A stretch of DNA of 64,000 bases. Origin: Dongia rigui. Its GTDB lineage: Bacteria; Pseudomonadota; Alphaproteobacteria; Dongiales; Dongiaceae. Location: assembly GCF_034044635.1 (NCBI RefSeq), contig NZ_JAXCLX010000002.1:558001-622000 (forward strand), written 5' to 3'. Made by a program: the position numbers and the translations under genes. Position 1 is the stretch's first letter. Every line of letters starts with the position of its first letter. Positions 28,287-36,103 of the stretch are shown here, piece after piece. A model generated the notes under the pieces. It did no database searches and was not told the origin of the DNA. It was given only the letters and a program-made list of their open reading frames with translations.

Positions 28287-28675
28287 ATTTCAATGCCTTA
28301 CACTGCGCCTCGACCGACCTGGACGGTTAAATCCGCGTCGAGGGTAACAGTGTGGGTAACGGTGAGAAAAAAGACGACGTAAGCCCTTGAGGCTTGGCAG
28401 TGCGAACCGCGTTTGCATCAGTGCCTGTTCGAGTCGACAGAGGCGTTGATCATTGTCATCACACTTGCGGTCGGAACAGACAATGGTGGCTCGCATTCAG
28501 GTTGTGTTAGTTGCTCCTTTCAAGGTGCTGAAAATACGTTTTTTTCTAGAATCCTAGATCTGCGGTGGGCGCTAACACATTGATAAATTTAAGTCTCTGA
28601 TTGGCACGTGTTGCATTTTGCAATACACTTAGCAGTATGTAGCGTGCCAAGTTTTGGGGGGGCAGGATGCTCAAC
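28287..28675. other. Non-coding left end of the element
   Basis: No convincing gene is present. A 13-base inverted repeat TTGCA-TTT-TGCAA sits at 28611-28623, about 50 bases before the DprA-like gene, and could be an operator. TGGCAC then GTG then TTGC (28602-28614) looks like a sigma-54 element but with a spacer two bases too short. The AT-rich stretch 28530-28600 probably includes the cargo promoter. Confidence 0.5.
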
Positions 28676-29440
28676 ATGGCAGTTAAAAGAAGGGCACAAC
28701 GCCCTCCCCAATCTGATCGATATCTCGGACCGCAGGATACTGAAACACGGTCCTTGGCGGAGTTACTTACTTACGCGGGCCGTTCTGCGAGTTCTGCAAA
28801 GTCGGAAGATTTGTTTAAAACGCCGTCGGACCCCGACGGGGCGAAGAACCTTGCCATTCATTACGCGGGCGATCTGAGCCTGCTTAAGCGGCCATGTGTT
28901 GCCATCGTAGGCACGAGAAAGGTTTCGCCGGCAGGCGCCGCTCGCGCTCGCCGTTTGGCCAGAGAGTTGGTTGAAAGGGGCGTGGTTGTCGTGTCCGGCC
29001 TCGCCACCGGCGTGGATGCTAACGCCCATTCCAGCGCTTTGGAGGCGGGCGGCCGTACTATCGCCGTTATTGGCACTCCGCTCGATAAGGCCTATCCGGC
29101 TGAGAATGCCTGGCTGCAACAGGAAATCTATAACCATCATCTTCTGGTCAGCCAGTTCGATGTTGGGAGCCGCGTATTTCCGGCTAACTTCCCCAGGCGC
29201 AATAAGGTGATGGCAGCGCTGAGCGATGCCACCGTCATTATTGAAGCTTCGGATTCGTCCGGCACCCTTCACCAAGCCGCTGAGTGCGTGCGGCTTGGTA
29301 GATGGCTCTTCATCGCTCGCTCCGCCGTGGAGGATCCCGGTTTGAAATGGCCCAAGTCGTTCTTGGACCAACCGAGGACCGCCGTTCTGGATCGTGTAGA
29401 TGATATCGTGAGAGCCATCGGCCATGAGCAGACCAATTAA
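28676..29440 (+). CDS. DprA/SMF-like (SLOG superfamily) protein, first gene of a putative defence trio
   Basis: A 254-residue protein with a DprA-type Rossmann fold: AIVGTR (76-81), SGLATGVDANAH (107-118), VIGTPLDKAYPAEN (131-144), FPRRNKVMAALS (172-183) and EASDSSGTLHQA (190-201). DprA itself loads RecA on single-stranded DNA during transformation, but this copy lacks the usual N-terminal SAM and C-terminal winged-helix regions and is on a mobile element, so a nucleotide-sensing role is more likely. The ATG at 28676 has AGGA 8 bases upstream; ATG 28667 is the alternative. It overlaps the next gene by 17 bases. Confidence 0.8.
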   Translation: MAVKRRAQRPPQSDRYLGPQDTETRSLAELLTYAGRSASSAKSEDLFKTPSDPDGAKNLAIHYAGDLSLLKRPCVAIVGTRKVSPAGAARARRLARELVERGVVVVSGLATGVDANAHSSALEAGGRTIAVIGTPLDKAYPAENAWLQQEIYNHHLLVSQFDVGSRVFPANFPRRNKVMAALSDATVIIEASDSSGTLHQAAECVRLGRWLFIARSAVEDPGLKWPKSFLDQPRTAVLDRVDDIVRAIGHEQTN

Positions 29441-30110
29441 AGTCTGGTCGCTTCTATATTATCTCGCGGAAGTCGAAGGACTGACTTGGCGCGGCGTTGA
29501 CTACACCACCAACAAGATGATCAAGGCGATGAAGGGGAAGCCTATCAAAGGCTACCTAAATCTAAAAGTTGGCGGTCAAAATAAAACCTTCAATCAGCAG
29601 AACGTGACCGAACTCGTCGCCGTGATGAGACAGGAAGTAGCGCGGAAGCTGAAAAGCTCGGTAGCAGATAAGTTCTGCATTGTGCCCATTCCGAATTCTT
29701 CCGCCGTCTCATCGTCCGACGACGAATTTCGTACCTACGCTGACGCCAAGGCTATTGCCGCGGGCCTTGGAGAAAGCGCGTGCGCCGTCTCTTCGCTCAG
29801 ATGGAAGACGGCATTGAAGCCAGCACACGAAGGTGGCTCAAGGGATCCCAGCTTTCTCTTCGACAATCTAGTGGTGATGGAGAAACCGAAGGGCCCCGTT
29901 GTTCTCTATGATGACGTACAGACCACCGGGAGCCACATGGTCGCGTGCTACCGGAAACTCGAAGAAATAGGATTCCCTCCTATTTTGGGCATCGTGGTGG
30001 GCCGTGCGATCAAAGAACAAAGAGACCCAGCAATTGGCTGGCATGACGAAGATGTCGAGACGGAAGAGGTCGCCTTCGACTGGGACGCTTTTTTCAAAAC
30101 TGAGATCTGA
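29424..30110 (+). CDS. Phosphoribosyltransferase-like protein, second gene of the trio
   Basis: A 228-residue protein with a type I phosphoribosyltransferase PRPP loop, VVLYDDVQTTGSH (159-171), and an upstream FCIVPIPNSSAVSSS that fits the PPi loop. Following PRPP-loop rules, D163/D164 and T167-S170 would bind PRPP. The N-terminal 80 residues are not recognised. Overlap with the DprA-like gene and a 23-base gap to the SIR2-like gene indicate one operon. The reaction is unknown; it may make or recycle a nucleotide signal. Confidence 0.78.
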   Translation: MSRPIKVWSLLYYLAEVEGLTWRGVDYTTNKMIKAMKGKPIKGYLNLKVGGQNKTFNQQNVTELVAVMRQEVARKLKSSVADKFCIVPIPNSSAVSSSDDEFRTYADAKAIAAGLGESACAVSSLRWKTALKPAHEGGSRDPSFLFDNLVVMEKPKGPVVLYDDVQTTGSHMVACYRKLEEIGFPPILGIVVGRAIKEQRDPAIGWHDEDVETEEVAFDWDAFFKTEI

Positions 30111-30133
30111 TCTCTATTGGGGCCGGGATCAAC

Positions 30134-31201
30134 TTGAGCGAAATTGTTTTCATCCTCGGGGCTGGAGCTTCGGTGCCGGCCGGTGCCCCAATAATGAGCG
30201 ACTTCCTTGATCGAGCTCGTGATATCTGGGCCGATCCACATAGGGTAGTTGCCGAAGATGTGCCGCATTATCAGCGGGTCTTTAATGCCCTTCAGGTCCT
30301 GCAAGCTGTGCACTCAAAGTCCAACCTCGATTTGGTGAACATCGAGAGTGTGTTCACCCTTCTGGAGATGGCTGAATTACTTCAAAGAATGCCGGGGAAT
30401 TTCGAGAACCCAGGCGACGCTCTTAGCAGCTTGAAGAAGGTCATTGCGGCGACGTTGTCGGCATCTGTGAGATTTCCTGTCGCGAATCGCGGAATTGGGC
30501 AAGCCGCGGGGTATGCCGGCTTCGTGGATATGTTGCAGCGGATTGGTGAGATCGACCGGGGCAGACACAGCATTTCTGTCGTCACTTTCAACTACGATCT
30601 GGGCCTGGACTTCTCGTTGCTTGGAAGAGGCATACAGTACGGGTTGGGAGAGGAGCAACGACAAGGGGTGCCAGTCTTCAAGCTCCATGGCTCACTTAAC
30701 TGGGTCTCTAAAGAAGAAACGGGCGAGGTCATCCCTCTGATGCCGGACGCCCTCATGCGAACGATCGACCCTCTTCGATGGGTCGGTGAAGAGACAGTTC
30801 CGCTTAACTTTTATGCCAATCTTAAGACATCGGCTGCCGAAATTGGGATTGCTGGCGTTTCCTCTGATCCGGTCATCGTGCCGCCAACATGGAAGAAAGG
30901 TGAGCATCAACGCTCACTCGCCCGCGTCTGGCAAGGCGCTGCAATGCACTTGAATGAAGCGCAGTACATATTCGTTTGTGGGTACTCTTTGCCGGAGACT
31001 GACGGGTTCTTTAAAATGCTCTATGCCTTGGGCACTGCAGGGGGGCAGCCACTGCGCACTTTCCACGTACTGGATCCAGATCCGAACGTGGATCAACGCT
31101 TTCGAGCGCTGCTAGGACCTGGTGCACAAGGTCGTTACCGGTATCAGCAGGGCTTCTTCGAAGATCTGCCTGGAACGGTCCTTAGATATTTCGGTCAGTG
31201 A
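30134..31201 (+). CDS. SIR2-like protein, third gene of the trio
   Basis: A 355-residue protein with SIR2 fold signs: Gly-rich FILGAGASVPAGAP at residues 6-19, TFNYDLGLDFS with N153, and FKLHGSLNW with candidate catalytic His185, as seen in SIR2-type NAD-degrading defence effectors. The C-terminal half (VPPTWKK, FVCGYSLPETDGFF) also matches that class. The start is TTG at 30134, supported by the Gly-rich loop immediately after. Its stop overlaps the next small gene as GTGA. NADase activity is inferred. Confidence 0.82.
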   Translation: MSEIVFILGAGASVPAGAPIMSDFLDRARDIWADPHRVVAEDVPHYQRVFNALQVLQAVHSKSNLDLVNIESVFTLLEMAELLQRMPGNFENPGDALSSLKKVIAATLSASVRFPVANRGIGQAAGYAGFVDMLQRIGEIDRGRHSISVVTFNYDLGLDFSLLGRGIQYGLGEEQRQGVPVFKLHGSLNWVSKEETGEVIPLMPDALMRTIDPLRWVGEETVPLNFYANLKTSAAEIGIAGVSSDPVIVPPTWKKGEHQRSLARVWQGAAMHLNEAQYIFVCGYSLPETDGFFKMLYALGTAGGQPLRTFHVLDPDPNVDQRFRALLGPGAQGRYRYQQGFFEDLPGTVLRYFGQ

Positions 31202-31401
31202 CCTCGCCGATCGACATCATGCGCTGCGCGAAGCTGCTCTGCGACCAGTACGGCGCCGAGGCGGATCTGATCGCGGCCGTGCGCGCCGATCGGCTGCTGG
31301 AGCAGGGCGAACTCGACGGCTACGCAACTTGGAAGGCGATCTTGCGGGCGATTGTCGACATTCGATCTCAAACTCCGCGCGACGGCCAATCGGTCCACTA
31401 G
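31198..31401 (+). CDS. Small DUF6961-like protein coupled to the SIR2-like gene
   Basis: A 67-residue protein starting with GTG that overlaps the SIR2-like stop (GTGA). The run CAKLLCDQYGAEADLIAAVR followed by LLEQGELDGYATWKAILRAI resembles my memory of DUF6961, a small alphaproteobacterial family of unknown function often found on mobile elements. Composition returns to high GC here, unlike the trio, so it may be an independent cargo gene despite the overlap. Confidence 0.55.
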   Translation: MTSPIDIMRCAKLLCDQYGAEADLIAAVRADRLLEQGELDGYATWKAILRAIVDIRSQTPRDGQSVH

Positions 31402-31422
31402 CATCGCACTAGGGATGACAAA

Positions 31423-31794
31423 ATGAACAAACGAGAGTTTGCATTTGCGTGTGCCGATGTTGTCTTGGTCGTCATAGTGCTCGTCTGGATGCTGCGCGAT
31501 GGACCAACCAAAGATGCGGTCATCGGGGTGATGACGGTACTCGGAGCCGTACTCGCGTTTGTGTCTGCGGCCATATGGGAAAAGTCGGCCCGGGTTCCAG
31601 TGGAGACAGGGCTGCCAACAGATTCTGACGGCAATGTGTTCATGGGGCATCTAAATCTCAACGCCAAGATAATGGAACTGGACGCGTTGATGCGGGCCGC
31701 CAAAGCCGCCAATCGCTTGAATAGCATTGCCGCACGTTTCGCCGGAGCGTCCGCCGCCGTGTTTTTTTTGATTGCGGTCCTTTCCGCCCTCTAG
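31423..31794 (+). CDS. Small membrane protein, unknown function
   Basis: A 123-residue protein with two hydrophobic segments in the first 55 residues (VVLVVIVLVWML and VIGVMTVLGAVLAFVSAAIW), a soluble middle, and a third segment at the C-terminus (ASAAVFFLIAVLSAL). No family recognised. It is 21 bases after the previous small gene and in the same orientation as the SIR2-like operon. Confidence 0.6.
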   Translation: MNKREFAFACADVVLVVIVLVWMLRDGPTKDAVIGVMTVLGAVLAFVSAAIWEKSARVPVETGLPTDSDGNVFMGHLNLNAKIMELDALMRAAKAANRLNSIAARFAGASAAVFFLIAVLSAL

Positions 31795-31810
31795 GCGAAA
31801 TCTCTCCCCA

Positions 31811-32203
31811 TCACTTTGTCTTTCGCCGACTGCCACGCCCGCGGACGATCACAGGCAACGCACCGATCGCCTTGTGCCTGGCAGCCTCCTCAGGCGTCGC
31901 GATGTGGGGATCTCCACCCTCATGCGCAAACTGCTTGCGCGGTTCCCCAGGCTGGCGCCGATCGTCCCAGGGCCGCTTACCGGCATAGGCTAGATGGAAG
32001 GCAATGGAGGCGTTTCTGAAGCCGCACTTCCGGCATTTCAGGCGGGCAAGGTAGTAGCGGATCCCGATGCCGGCAGAGAGCCGCTGCGCCAGCCGCTCGG
32101 CTTGGTCAGGCTCGATCAGGCGCTCGCCGCCACACCCGGGCACGAGGCAGCGTAGTGTCCCCCATAGCTTCGGCGCGCCGTGCTTGTCGTGTAGTTCCGG
32201 CAT
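31811..32203 (-). CDS. Zinc-ribbon-like protein, unknown function
   Basis: A 130-residue protein with two Cys pairs, CLVPGC and CRKCG, spaced about 35 residues apart, as in zinc ribbons. A segment QRLSAGIGIRYYLARLKCRK lies between them. The C-terminal 40 residues are basic and polar. It converges on the membrane protein gene, 16 bases away, and is not part of the plus-strand run. Confidence 0.55.
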   Translation of the reverse strand: MPELHDKHGAPKLWGTLRCLVPGCGGERLIEPDQAERLAQRLSAGIGIRYYLARLKCRKCGFRNASIAFHLAYAGKRPWDDRRQPGEPRKQFAHEGGDPHIATPEEAARHKAIGALPVIVRGRGSRRKTK

Positions 32204-32379
32204 GGCGCCTCCCCGATCTGGGGCAGAGCCTAAACGAGAACATCATGAGAACTCAATAGGTCGGTATACCCGAAAGTCGACATCGGTTTGAGACAACCGG
32301 GCAATCGAAGATTGTGGCGCCGCGGAGCAAATGCACGCGGGGCCGCCGGCGCTTTGCCGGCATCTATGGGGTAGAAATC

Positions 32380-32562
32380 ATGGCAGCCAACCTGACAACC
32401 GCTGAAGTCAAGGCCGACATCGAGCACGTCCGGGCCGAGCTTGTTCAGACCATCCACGAGGTCGCAAAGGCGCTTGCCAAGCGCGGCGGCGGCGAAGTGC
32501 TATCGGCCGTAGCTGCGGATCTGACCAAAGAGGCCGCAGCGCTGCGGCGCTTGGCCAGCTAG
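32380..32562 (+). CDS. Small helical protein, unknown function
   Basis: A 60-residue protein, predicted almost entirely helical (TTAEVKADIEHVRAELVQTI). The ATG at 32380 follows GGGGTAGAAATC; an in-frame ATG at 32314 is less likely. No family recognised. Confidence 0.45.
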   Translation: MAANLTTAEVKADIEHVRAELVQTIHEVAKALAKRGGGEVLSAVAADLTKEAAALRRLAS

Positions 32563-32657
32563 CAGTCGGCCGGCGGCGGGCGGCGCTGCGTCCGCCGTCA
32601 CCTTGACCAAAGATCCGCGCCATGATGCGATTGCTGTTAGCAATGGAGTGGGGCGCT

Positions 32658-32978
32658 ATGATCGACGCGGACGATGTGAAGAAGGATGTTGTTGGCCGGT
32701 CGATTTTGACCCGCATTGAACATCTAGAAGGTCAAGGCCGTGAGCCGACGGACTGGGAACGGTATCAGCTTGCTGGTGCGATCCAGTCTCTTGCGATCGG
32801 CTGGTACGCCCACGCTCAGACTTGCGTCGCTCTCTCAAAGGTACCGGAAGGAGAGGTCTCGCCGACGTTCACTGGCGTTCGGCATCCGGAGTTGGCGCAC
32901 CTCGACACCGCACGTCTGCGACAAGCGCTGGCGCATGCAGGCGGCATGCCACCATTTAATTTTTGGCAGCAATTCTGA
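32658..32978 (+). CDS. Hypothetical protein, first of a pair
   Basis: A 106-residue protein beginning MIDADDVKKDVVGRSILTRI, with helical sequence AGAIQSLAIGWYAHAQTCVA and a C-terminus PFNFWQQF. GGAG at 32645-32648 supports the ATG at 32658. The next gene, 10 bases downstream, ends in a similar SFWRQF motif, so the two may be distant paralogues. No known family recognised. Confidence 0.55.
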   Translation: MIDADDVKKDVVGRSILTRIEHLEGQGREPTDWERYQLAGAIQSLAIGWYAHAQTCVALSKVPEGEVSPTFTGVRHPELAHLDTARLRQALAHAGGMPPFNFWQQF

Positions 32979-32988
32979 AGCGTCCAAG

Positions 32989-33513
32989 ATGGCAAGGTAC
33001 GCTAGGCCCAGCATTTTCGGCTTAGACGATCCGGGATCCTGGCTAGACAAAGCAGAGCGGGAGCTTATGCGGTATGAAGAGGCGAGCCGGCGCGAAGACA
33101 AGATCGACCACATTGTCAATTTTGCGCTAGCGATTTCCCATGTTGCCGAATGGCAATGGTATACGACGCTACAGCATCACCCGCGCTGGAAACATCTGTC
33201 GCTGTCCGCCTTTCGTCGGTATGCTTTTGCAATGGAGCCAGCCCTTGGCTACATGGAAACTATTTGCATATCAGCGAAGCATCCGGAGCTCGACAGCCAT
33301 AGGCCCGAGTTCGGGGACGCAGCCGCGACGGCGACTCTGGATCTGATTGAACTGCGCCCTGCCCCAGAGACGGGAGAACCCAAGCCTGTCTATCTCCTGA
33401 ATGAGGACTACACGTTCTCTGGGGGTGAGCACTTTGTGCAGGACTTCCTCGGGCTAGCCTTAGACTCAATGTCTTTCTGGCGCCAGTTCGATCCAGATCA
33501 TTCGCCAGTGTAG
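32989..33513 (+). CDS. Hypothetical protein, second of a pair
   Basis: A 174-residue protein (start MARYARPSIFGLDDPGSW). It has a helical core KIDHIVNFALAISHVAEWQW, conserved-looking Trp and His residues and a C-terminus DSMSFWRQFDPDHSPV. The arrangement matches the preceding protein (helix with AI...A..W, ending FWxQF). No family recognised. It closes the plus-strand cargo; a GC-rich hairpin follows. Confidence 0.6.
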   Translation: MARYARPSIFGLDDPGSWLDKAERELMRYEEASRREDKIDHIVNFALAISHVAEWQWYTTLQHHPRWKHLSLSAFRRYAFAMEPALGYMETICISAKHPELDSHRPEFGDAAATATLDLIELRPAPETGEPKPVYLLNEDYTFSGGEHFVQDFLGLALDSMSFWRQFDPDHSPV

Positions 33514-33536
33514 ATTTGGCTGTCCTGACAATAGAA

Positions 33537-33566
33537 GCCCCGCGCGGTCCGCTGCCCGCGCGGGGC
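33537..33566. terminator. GC-rich hairpin at the end of the cargo genes
   Basis: GCCCCGCGCG (33537-33546) pairs perfectly with CGCGCGGGGC (33557-33566) around a 10-base loop. There is no T run, so termination is only a possibility. It separates the plus-strand cargo from the minus-strand satellite genes. Confidence 0.45.
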
Positions 33567-33678
33567 CATCCCTACCATCAACCCAACCGCCATCTGCCCA
33601 TCGCGGCGGGCGGCTGTGCCGGCGTGCGATCCCGCCGGCTATCGCGGTCGGTCATGAAGAAACCCGGCCGCGAACTCT

Positions 33679-33924
33679 TCAGTGAAATGTGGCGTTCCAC
33701 TCCTGCGGCCGCAGGAGTGCAATCAGCTGCATCATGTCTATACGCGGTAACTGCACTTCGATTGGCGTAACATCACCGGGGCATCCGAGCACGAGAACGC
33801 ACTTGGCCACCGAGCCGTCGGCCGCCGCCTCTAACGCAACGTGTTCGACGTCGCCAAATGTTGGCCGAAGCGCCGCCATGGCTTCACGCAAGGCGCGGGC
33901 CGCAGGATGCTCCGGTACCGTCAT
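33679..33924 (-). CDS. Small protein at the end of the capsid transcript
   Basis: An 81-residue protein (MTVPEHPAARALREAMAALR at the start, then VEVQLPRIDMMQLIALLRP-like strands). Its ATG overlaps the stop of the preceding 57-residue gene (ATGA), so it is probably cotranslated with the capsid gene set. Unknown function. Confidence 0.5.
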   Translation of the reverse strand: MTVPEHPAARALREAMAALRPTFGDVEHVALEAAADGSVAKCVLVLGCPGDVTPIEVQLPRIDMMQLIALLRPQEWNATFH

Positions 33925-34094
33925 TCGCCGCCTGGCTTGGCAGCCTTCGAAGCGACTTCGAGCTCGGCAATACGATGCTCGGCAACCGCCAACCTTTCGC
34001 GCAGTGCAGCCGTAGTTTCTGCCATGGTAGCTTTCAGATGCTCGCCGACCTTACGGCCGAACTCTTCTGGGTCGAATGTCGTTTTCTTAACCAT
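33921..34094 (-). CDS. Small coiled-coil protein downstream of the capsid gene
   Basis: A 57-residue protein starting MVKKTTFDPEEFGRKVGEHL, followed by a heptad-like helix (ALRERLAVAEHRIAELE). It starts 9 bases after the capsid gene stop with a very good AAGGAG site and overlaps the next gene by four bases. Small proteins of this kind accompany capsid genes in phage-derived elements, but its role is unknown. Confidence 0.65.
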   Translation of the reverse strand: MVKKTTFDPEEFGRKVGEHLKATMAETTAALRERLAVAEHRIAELEVASKAAKPGGE

Positions 34095-34103
34095 GACGAC
34101 TCC

Positions 34104-35213
34104 TTAGCTCGCCGGTATGAACGGCAGATCCGGGAAGATGCCGTCAACAAGGACGACCGCCGCCGGTGTAATCGGTTTCCACGCGATGCGTCGAATCATC
34201 CGCAAGGCAATTAAATTGCTCTGCCACAAACTCACCATCGTACGGCCGGCGGCGGCGGCCGCATTCTGGCCAGGATCATCTCTCATTTCGACAGCACCTT
34301 GCTCGGAGGCCTTGAAATCACCGCCATCGGTGGTAACGGCGATTAGGCCGGGGTCTATAACGACGATTTTGAATTCGGTCGGTAGTTCGCTTGAGCCAAG
34401 ATCCGGAACTCGCAGTGGAGATGCATTCGAAGTCACAACGGAAACGCCACCGATGTCGCCACCGTTGACGCCAACGTTTTCGTACTTCGATCCACCGCGG
34501 TTGTGCAGAAAGAAGGCCAGGATTGGATTTAGCAGGATGCAGAGCCGCTTCGCATCGCCACCCTGTATGACAGCTGTGGCAATGGAGGTAACGATGGCCC
34601 GGTCGATGTCTTCGATATCGCCACTACCTACTGTTATTGGTGTGATGCCGTTCGTAATCGCTGCTGGGATCACGCCAGGGGTGCCTGAATTGGCGGCGTC
34701 GAGAAAAGCGATGTCGATCGCGTCTGACGTTGTGCGAATCAGATCACTTTGAAACTGTTCTTCGCCTTCGACTGTTTCAGCTCTTACCGCTTCAATTGTT
34801 TCCACGGTCAGGCTCGCGACCTTTAAAGGCACAATCGTACTAGGCTGAAAGTCACCTCGAATCAGAGGAATGCCACCGCCTTCGCCAACGAACGCGCCGA
34901 CTGAGGCCGACGCATTTAGGACAGTACGAACGCGCGGCGCTACGCGGCGAAGACCTGGCATTTGTCCCAGAACCGACCGTCGATCGCCGAGTTCAAAAAA
35001 CTCCTCTTGCTGACCTCGGACGTCTGCTGATAGGCCGGACTCGCTTGTCGCGGCGCCGACCATCGCCTTGACGATCCCGAAAGCACGGCTGCTCTGTCCG
35101 TAATTGTTTGCCGCATCGTGCAACGCCTCATTCAGATCGCCCTTCGCGCGCATCATGGCGAGCATGGCCCGAACAACGGCCCGGCCTTTCCCTTCGACCC
35201 TAAAGACCGTCAT
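34104..35213 (-). CDS. HK97-type phage major capsid protein
   Basis: A 369-residue protein with HK97 fold signs: an E-loop-like stretch (VLNASASVGAFVGEGGGIPL), a spine-helix region (TVEGEEQFQSDLIRTTSDAI), a P-domain LNPILAFFLHN and a C-terminal VSLWQSNLIALRMIRRIAWK that is standard for phage capsid proteins. The first 90 residues are helical and could be a short scaffold-like domain. No adjacent protease gene was found. It would form shells, perhaps with helper-phage proteins. Confidence 0.8.
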   Translation of the reverse strand: MTVFRVEGKGRAVVRAMLAMMRAKGDLNEALHDAANNYGQSSRAFGIVKAMVGAATSESGLSADVRGQQEEFFELGDRRSVLGQMPGLRRVAPRVRTVLNASASVGAFVGEGGGIPLIRGDFQPSTIVPLKVASLTVETIEAVRAETVEGEEQFQSDLIRTTSDAIDIAFLDAANSGTPGVIPAAITNGITPITVGSGDIEDIDRAIVTSIATAVIQGGDAKRLCILLNPILAFFLHNRGGSKYENVGVNGGDIGGVSVVTSNASPLRVPDLGSSELPTEFKIVVIDPGLIAVTTDGGDFKASEQGAVEMRDDPGQNAAAAAGRTMVSLWQSNLIALRMIRRIAWKPITPAAVVLVDGIFPDLPFIPAS

Positions 35214-35292
35214 CTCTTGCCTCTTCCAAGCTCTCTGGTTGCAGCGAATGATGCAATCGACTCATGCAACATGAAAGGAACGATCGGGAACA

Positions 35293-35607
35293 TCATTCTT
35301 GTTCGGTGTTGCGGCCAATGAACTCGACAATGCTAGAGATCCGCACGTACCGATATCGCCCGCGACGAAAGGTCCGAAGAAGCTCATCAAGTTGCGTGCG
35401 CCGGTTTTGAAGTGTTTTGATACTTAGCCTACACAATGTCGCGGCATCTTTTTCAGACACGGCGTCACGACCTTCCGGCGCGATCACCGTCGCCATCTCC
35501 TGCTCCAGGATCTCGGCCCTAAGTTTCGCTTCGATCAACGCCCGGCTATCAGGCACCGGCAAACCCTCCGCTAAGGCGGCAAATGGGCATCCTTGGCACA
35601 TCCTCAT
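35293..35607 (-). CDS. Putative DNA-binding protein
   Basis: A 104-residue protein with an N-terminal CQGCPF cluster and a C-terminal helix-turn-helix-like run (AATLCRLSIKTLQNRRTQLD) followed by a wing-like RRGRYRYVRISSIVEFI, as in MerR/AlpA-type excisionases and phage regulators. Its start overlaps the stop of the putative small terminase gene (ATGA). The function could be packaging or regulation. Confidence 0.5.
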   Translation of the reverse strand: MRMCQGCPFAALAEGLPVPDSRALIEAKLRAEILEQEMATVIAPEGRDAVSEKDAATLCRLSIKTLQNRRTQLDELLRTFRRGRYRYVRISSIVEFIGRNTEQE

Positions 35608-35951
35608 TTCCGCCCCCTTCCGTCGCTGGCTAAACCAAGTGCGCGAGCAAGCTTCCCGACCAAGGCGGTCGTGCGATCGACCGCTGATGCTGTCGCGATG
35701 AACGACTTGGCTGTTGATCCGCAGCAGTGAGATCGGGCGGCCTCCGCGGCAGCACGGTCAAACAATGCCTGCAGTTGGCTCAAGCGCTTGCGCGCAAGGA
35801 TCAGCGACACCACATCGTCAATTTCGGCGGGCATAACGGGCCGATTCAATGCAGTTCGCTGCCTGCAAATGCGCCGAAACTGCATTTTTCCGTCCACATC
35901 GAGCGCAGCCGGCGGCGAGATGCGCGCGGATCTATTGGGTTTCTGGGCCAT
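35604..35951 (-). CDS. Putative phage terminase small subunit (P27-like)
   Basis: A 115-residue protein. The layout (PPAALDVDGKMQFRRICRQR, then EIDDVVSLILARKRLSQLQA, then a C-terminal LVGKLARALGLASDGRGRK) fits the P27 family of small terminases, which end in a helix followed by LGL and a basic tail. No large subunit is encoded nearby. Satellites use a private small subunit to direct packaging of their own DNA. Similarity is by pattern only. Confidence 0.5.
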   Translation of the reverse strand: MAQKPNRSARISPPAALDVDGKMQFRRICRQRTALNRPVMPAEIDDVVSLILARKRLSQLQALFDRAAAEAARSHCCGSTAKSFIATASAVDRTTALVGKLARALGLASDGRGRK

Positions 35952-36103
35952 CAATCGAATCTCCACAAAAAAGCAGCGGCCGGCCGGAAAAAATTTCCGC
36001 AAGAAATTGGTGGGTGTCGCCGGATTCGCGCAGTGTGTCTTCCGAGGTCCCCCCGGTCTCAGCACTCAGCCGTCGTCATCGTCATCGTCATTCCTGTCGG
36101 TAC

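Noticed and set aside
28602-28614. Sigma-54-like TGGCAC...TTGC upstream of the DprA-like gene
   Set aside because: The spacer between the two blocks is 3 bases where 5 are needed, so a functional -24/-12 promoter is unlikely.
28608-28877. 89-residue plus-strand frame at the start of the DprA-like gene
   Set aside because: It overlaps the DprA-like gene in another frame, begins inside the putative operator and shows no protein-like pattern.
33516-33770. 84-residue plus-strand frame after the cargo genes
   Set aside because: It covers the GC-rich hairpin, has no ribosome binding site and clashes with the minus-strand gene at 33679-33924.
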